From: Clostridiales bacterium | Lineage (GTDB): Bacteria; Bacillota; Clostridia; Christensenellales; JAISNN01 | Assembly: GCA_031273965.1 (NCBI GenBank) | Contig: JAISQX010000208.1 | Span: 1 to 8,093, forward strand | DNA length: 8,093 nucleotides | Reading direction: 5' to 3' | In this document: in pieces, positions 5,645 through 8,093 of the stretch | Layout: each line of letters starts with the position of its first letter | Position numbering within the stretch: position 1 is the stretch's first letter | Translations under genes and position numbers: made by a program | The notes under the pieces: generated by a model | Seen by the model: the letters and a program-made list of their open reading frames with translations, nothing else | Database searches by the model: none | Told to the model about the DNA's origin: nothing

Positions 5645-5721
5645 TGGTGGACCTTCACGGACTCGAACCGCGGACCAATCGGTTATGAGCCGACCGCTCT
5701 AACCAGCTGAGCTAAAGGTCC
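5645..5721 (-). tRNA. tRNA with anticodon CAT, probably tRNA-Ile2 (lysidine-modified), otherwise elongator tRNA-Met
   Basis: 77 bases with encoded CCA (5645-5647) and discriminator A. Acceptor GGACCTT pairs with AAGGTCC. The anticodon CAT is at 5687-5685 in the loop CTCATAA. It is not an initiator: the first pair is a normal G-C and the anticodon stem lacks the three consecutive G-C pairs. The C4-G69 and C5-G68 pairs and general similarity to Gram-positive tRNA-Ile(CAU) favour Ile2, in which TilS converts C34 to lysidine to read AUA. Elongator tRNA-Met cannot be excluded from sequence alone. Confidence 0.9.
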
Positions 5722-5750
5722 AAATAGCGGAAAAAACAAATGAAGTATTC

Positions 5751-5827
5751 TGGTCGGGGTGAAGAGATTCGAACTCCCGACCCCATGGTCCCAAACCACG
5801 TGCGCTACCAAGCTGCGCTACACCCCG
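5751..5827 (-). tRNA. tRNA-Pro (anticodon TGG)
   Basis: 77 bases with encoded CCA (5751-5753) and discriminator A. Acceptor CGGGGTG pairs with CACCCCG, including the C1-G72 pair typical of bacterial tRNA-Pro. The anticodon loop TTTGGGA holds TGG (5793-5791) between CGTGG and CCATG. The T loop is TTCGAAT. First gene of the operon, starting about 25 bases after the promoter -10. Confidence 0.97.
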
Positions 5828-5852
5828 AAACCATATTAAAACGACCTAAACA

Positions 5853-5881
5853 ATATTACTACATTATGAGTTTTATGTCAA
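5853..5881 (-). promoter_or_regulatory. Promoter of the tRNA operon
   Basis: On the minus strand a perfect TTGACA (5881-5876) is followed after exactly 17 bases by TAATAT (5858-5853), a sigma-A-type promoter with a 4 of 6 match in the -10 box. The first tRNA, Pro, begins about 25 bases downstream. Confidence 0.8.
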
Positions 5882-6102
5882 GAAAATCACGGCGTTTTTT
5901 ATTTTTTTTTTAGTCGGCGGTCAATTTTCTTTCAAAGCCGAGTTTTGAGAGCGCTAATATCCGGTGTTTTTATCCAAACAATCCACATTCCCGCTTATCC
6001 CGAAGCTTATTTGCCATTATTCCGTTTTCGCCAGTTATGACAATAATTTCTCCGCACTTTATAAGCTTTTCAAATCTTTTTTTATAACTAAACTATAATT
6101 GC
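5882..6102. other. Divergent intergenic region between the tRNA operon and tRNA-Glu
   Basis: Beyond the two flanking promoters and the possible gene remnant described separately, this stretch holds a run of ten T residues (5902-5911) and an 8-base inverted repeat, AAGCTTAT at 6003-6010 and ATAAGCTT at 6061-6068, separated by 50 bases. I see no RNA gene or intact coding region. Confidence 0.5.
5910..6092 (-). pseudogene. Possible remnant of an unrecognised gene, interrupted by one stop
   Basis: I do not recognise a family. On the minus strand one frame from 6092 to 5910 has 60 codons with a single internal TAA at 5972-5970. Before the stop it reads through GEIIVITGENGIMANKLRDK and ends at GLFG. 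After it the same frame reads KHRILALSKLGFERKLTAD and ends in TAA. The composition is balanced and charged, unlike the Phe/Lys-rich translations of nearby non-coding DNA. There is no good start codon or ribosome binding site, and a TAG (6095-6093) closes it upstream. It could be a decayed C-terminal fragment or chance. Confidence 0.25.
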
Positions 6103-6131
6103 TTGCATATTTATTTTTTTTTTGTTATAAT
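6103..6131 (+). promoter_or_regulatory. Promoter of tRNA-Glu
   Basis: TTGCAT (6103-6108), a 17-base T-rich spacer, then a perfect TATAAT (6126-6131) preceded by TGT. The tRNA begins 29 bases after the -10 box. The -35 box is weak, but the -10 box and spacing are good. Confidence 0.7.
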
Positions 6132-6160
6132 CACTAAAGTTAAAATCAAAAACCTATTTT

Positions 6161-6235
6161 GCCGCCTTAGTCTAATGGTTAGGACGCTTGCCTCTCACGC
6201 AGGTATCAGGGGTTCAAATCCCCTAGGCGGTGCCA
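6161..6235 (+). tRNA. tRNA-Glu (anticodon CTC)
   Basis: 75 bases with encoded CCA (6233-6235) and discriminator G. Acceptor GCCGCCT pairs with AGGCGGT, the end pair being G-U. The anticodon loop CTCTCAC holds CTC (6194-6196) between CTTGC and GCAGG. The D arm TAGTCTAATGGTTAGGA and T arm AGGGGTTCAAATCCCCT are typical of tRNA-Glu. It reads GAG; a TTC isoacceptor must be elsewhere in the genome. No T-tract terminator is visible directly downstream on this strand. Confidence 0.97.
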
Positions 6236-6238
6236 CTT

Positions 6239-6265
6239 AAAAAAAGCCGAACGCTTTTGTCCGGC
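6239..6265 (-). terminator. Possible minus-strand terminator downstream of tRNA-Glu
   Basis: On the minus strand GCCGGAC (6265-6259) and GTTCGGC (6252-6246) form a 7-base stem with one G-U pair around a six-base loop, followed by seven T residues (complement of 6239-6245). On the plus strand that pair is an A-C mismatch and the tail is A-rich, so it would not end tRNA-Glu transcription. No minus-strand gene is visible upstream, so its role is unclear. Confidence 0.4.
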
Positions 6266-6343
6266 AAAGCAAAAAAAAATTATACCGATAATAATTTCAG
6301 ATATTTTTTATTTCGGAGCAACGGTCGGTTGATTTTTAAAAGT

Positions 6344-6373
6344 TTGTAACAATTTAACCTTTATTTTCATAAT
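6344..6373 (+). promoter_or_regulatory. Candidate promoter of the asd-dapA operon
   Basis: TTGTAA (6344-6349), an 18-base spacer and CATAAT (6368-6373). This gives 4 of 6 and 5 of 6 matches to the sigma-A consensus. Transcription would start around 6380, right at the 5' edge of the lysine riboswitch, which supports it. Confidence 0.55.
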
Positions 6374-6385
6374 ATATGAATAAAG

Positions 6386-6575
6386 GACGAGATTACATAG
6401 AGGAGCGAAAAAACATAAGTATCCCTTTTTATAAAAACGCTTACCCGCAGTAAGCATAAAGGGTCAAAGGGTCTTTTCGCCGAAACAGGATAAAAACTGC
6501 GGTTCTATTTTGTTGGCCGCACGGGGCTAATACCCCTGTGGCTGTCGCCTTTTTTCGGCGGAGCGCTATGACAAC
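6386..6575 (+). promoter_or_regulatory. Lysine riboswitch (L box)
   Basis: Leader RNA element that binds lysine and controls asd-dapA. The outer helix P1 pairs CATAG (6396-6400) with CTATG (6566-6570). Conserved blocks appear in the usual order: AGAGGAGCGA (6400-6409), AAGTATCCC (6417-6425), AAAGGGTCAAAGGGTC (6458-6473), TTTTCGCCGAAA (6474-6485), the GTTGGCCGC block with the hairpin GGGGCTAATACCCC, then TGTGGCTGTCGCC and GGAGCGCTATG. The location ahead of asd and dapA, two genes of lysine synthesis, agrees. By analogy with known L boxes, lysine binding should favour the downstream terminator and lower expression. Confidence 0.93.
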
Positions 6576-6633
6576 TCTAAAACACGGAAAACTACCGATT
6601 TACTAAAAAAGTTTTCTCTGTTTGTTTTGGCGG

Positions 6634-6670
6634 CGGTACGGCGTTTTGAGCGCGATACCGTTATTTTTTT
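6634..6670 (+). terminator. Terminator hairpin of the lysine riboswitch expression platform
   Basis: CGGTA (6634-6638) pairs with TACCG (6656-6660), with an inner GCG-CGC helix and a small internal loop, followed by TTATTTTTTT (6661-6670). It lies 64 bases after P1 and 109 bases before asd. Upstream segments, for example CTACCG near 6588-6593, could pair with CGGTA as an antiterminator when lysine is low. That alternative is inferred. Confidence 0.75.
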
Positions 6671-6779
6671 ATCTTATCGTGTTCTCGCTTGTCGGTTAAT
6701 ACTCAATAATGCGCACGTTTGTAGAAAACTATGCGGCGTGTAATACTTATACTTACAGTCTTTATTTAAGGAGATAAAA

Positions 6780-7787
6780 ATGAAAAAATACAATATTGCC
6801 GTTGTCGGCGCCACGGGGATGGTCGGAAATAAGTTCTTACAGGTTTTGTCGGAAAAAAATCTTCCGGTAACCGATTATTACCTATTTGCGTCTCAAAAAA
6901 GCGCCGGTAAAGTCGTAAATTTTTTAGGAAAGGATTTGACGGTTTTGGAGCTTAAGCGCGAAAATATCGTTGACAAAAAGATAGACATCGCCCTTTTTTC
7001 CGCCGGCGCGTCCGTGAGTCGTGAATTTGCGCCGATTTTTGTCGAAATAGGCGCGACGGTAATAGACAACAGCAGCTGTTTCAGAATGGATGAGGACGTT
7101 CCTCTTGTCGTGCCGGAGGTCAATCCGGAGGATATTCTTTGGAATAAAGGCATAATCGCCAACCCAAATTGTTCGACTATTCAAGCCGTCGTCGCATTGA
7201 AGCCCCTGCACGATAAATACGGTATAAAACGAATAATCTACTCAACTTACCAATCCGTCTCGGGCGCGGGTATGGGCGGCTATACGGATCTTGTGGAAGG
7301 CGTGAAAGGCAAGCCGCCGAAAAAGTTCCCTTATCCCATATTTAACAATCTTATTCCTCAAATAGACGTATTTCTCGAGAACGGTTATACGAAAGAAGAG
7401 GAAAAGATGATAAAGGAAACGCGTAAAATCCTGCATGAAAAGGCTCTTAAAGTTACGGCGACAACCGTTCGCGTTCCCGTTTCATACGGGCACAGTGAAT
7501 CCATAAACGTTGAGTTTTATAAGCCTTGTACATTGGACGGCATAAAGGATGCGATAAAGAATCAGGAAGGCGCAGTCCTTTACGACGATATTTCAAAGGG
7601 CATATACCCCATGCCTTGCGTGTGTGAGGACAAGGACGAGGTTTTTGTCGGAAGAATACGTTTGGACGACACGGTGGAGAGCGGCTGCAACATCTTTGTC
7701 GTCGCCGATAATATCAGAAAAGGAGCCGCAACAAACGCCGTACAGATTGCCGAATATATCGTTAAAAACAATATTTCACGGGGGTAA
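6780..7787 (+). CDS. asd: Aspartate-semialdehyde dehydrogenase
   Basis: Cytoplasmic enzyme that reduces L-aspartyl-4-phosphate with NADPH to L-aspartate 4-semialdehyde, the branch point to lysine, diaminopimelate, methionine and threonine. It has 335 residues, a normal length. The nucleotide-binding motif GATGMVG is at 10-16. FSAG (73-76) and IDNSSCFRM (95-103) follow. The catalytic Cys131 lies in NPNCST (129-133), Gln158 in STYQSVSGAG, and the substrate-binding Arg231 and His238 in VRVPVSYGHS (230-239). GAATNAVQIAE (315-325) near the C-terminus is typical. The ATG at 6780 has AAGGAG six bases upstream. The gene is controlled by the lysine riboswitch in its leader and is followed after nine bases by dapA, with which it is probably cotranscribed. 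It ends in TAA. Confidence 0.97.
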   Translation: MKKYNIAVVGATGMVGNKFLQVLSEKNLPVTDYYLFASQKSAGKVVNFLGKDLTVLELKRENIVDKKIDIALFSAGASVSREFAPIFVEIGATVIDNSSCFRMDEDVPLVVPEVNPEDILWNKGIIANPNCSTIQAVVALKPLHDKYGIKRIIYSTYQSVSGAGMGGYTDLVEGVKGKPPKKFPYPIFNNLIPQIDVFLENGYTKEEEKMIKETRKILHEKALKVTATTVRVPVSYGHSESINVEFYKPCTLDGIKDAIKNQEGAVLYDDISKGIYPMPCVCEDKDEVFVGRIRLDDTVESGCNIFVVADNIRKGAATNAVQIAEYIVKNNISRG

Positions 7788-7796
7788 TATACAAGA

Positions 7797-8093
7797 ATGA
7801 AGCCATTATTTAAAGGTTGCGGAACGGCGATAATTACTCCGTTTACCGCCGATACAAAAAAAATCGATTTTGACTCCTTAGAACGGCTCTTGGAGTTTCA
7901 GTTATCGGATGGCGTCGACGCTATAATAGTTTTAGGTACCACGGGTGAAGCCGCGGTTCTTACCAACGAAGAAAAAACCGAAATAATTAAGTTTACCGTA
8001 TCAACGGTCGGCAAAAGAGTCCCCGTCATAGTCGGCACAGGCTCAAACTGCACCGAAGTCACAATCGCAAATTCTGTTTCCGCTGAGCGTTTG
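7797..8093 (+). CDS. dapA: 4-hydroxy-tetrahydrodipicolinate synthase, 5' part only (gene runs off the right edge)
   Basis: Condenses aspartate semialdehyde with pyruvate, the first committed step to diaminopimelate and lysine, and in spore formers also to dipicolinate. The visible 99 codons cover the start of a TIM barrel: GCGTAIITPF (7-16), the GTTGE motif at 47-51 whose threonines line the active site, and VPVIVGTGSN (75-84). The pyruvate-binding lysine would lie beyond the window. The ATG at 7797 is nine bases after the asd stop, with a GGGGG site overlapping the end of asd at about twelve bases spacing. The substrate made by asd is used directly by this enzyme. Confidence 0.96.
   Translation, partial: MKPLFKGCGTAIITPFTADTKKIDFDSLERLLEFQLSDGVDAIIVLGTTGEAAVLTNEEKTEIIKFTVSTVGKRVPVIVGTGSNCTEVTIANSVSAERL

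Noticed and set aside
5425..5688. Plus-strand open frame of 87 codons across the tRNA cluster
   Set aside because: It is the antisense shadow of tRNA-Phe, tRNA-Asp and tRNA-Ile2/Met, all of which fold fully on the minus strand.
6893..7771. Several minus-strand open frames inside asd
   Set aside because: They are shadows of an intact asd that has its catalytic Cys, Gln, Arg and His residues and a good ribosome binding site.
1..8093. Mobile elements, CRISPR arrays, toxin-antitoxin pairs or defence genes
   Set aside because: No transposase-like protein, terminal inverted repeats, direct-repeat arrays or defence domains could be found on either strand.

Overview
The window reads as the chromosome of a low-GC, endospore-forming Firmicute, most likely a member of the Clostridia. 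The evidence is two core sporulation operons, a lysine (L-box) riboswitch ahead of asd-dapA, AGGAG-type ribosome binding sites and tRNA genes that encode their own CCA ends. The species cannot be named from sequence alone.

Layout. Positions 1-2751 on the minus strand hold the front of the spoIIIA operon in the order spoIIIAA, AB, AC, (an unassigned small open frame), AD, AE; AE runs off the left edge. Positions 2851-4489, also minus, hold spoIIAA-spoIIAB-sigF, closed by a strong intrinsic terminator that separates it from spoIIIA. Positions 4490-5072 are mostly AT-rich non-coding sequence with a possible sigma-H promoter. Positions 5103-5827, minus, are a six-gene tRNA operon (Pro, Ile2/Met, Asp, Phe, Thr, Tyr in transcription order) with its own promoter and terminator. 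Positions 5828-6160 are a divergent intergenic region with the remnant of an unrecognised reading frame. A lone tRNA-Glu(CTC) lies on the plus strand at 6161-6235. Then come a lysine riboswitch with a terminator platform, asd, and the first 99 codons of dapA, all on the plus strand.

How it works together. SpoIIAA, SpoIIAB and sigma-F form the partner-switching module that turns on the first forespore-specific transcription. The SpoIIIA proteins build the channel between mother cell and forespore that later supports forespore gene expression. In Bacillus subtilis these two operons are well apart; here they are neighbours in the same direction. The asd-dapA pair commits aspartate semialdehyde to the diaminopimelate/lysine/dipicolinate branch and is under lysine feedback through the riboswitch.

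I see no mobile element, CRISPR array, defence island or clearly new system. The observations most worth checking are a small open frame that fills the unusual gap between spoIIIAC and spoIIIAD, the spoIIA-spoIIIA adjacency, a short spoIIAA whose family-like tail continues beyond its TGA, a broken reading frame upstream of the tRNA operon, and two hairpins that pair better in minus-strand RNA.
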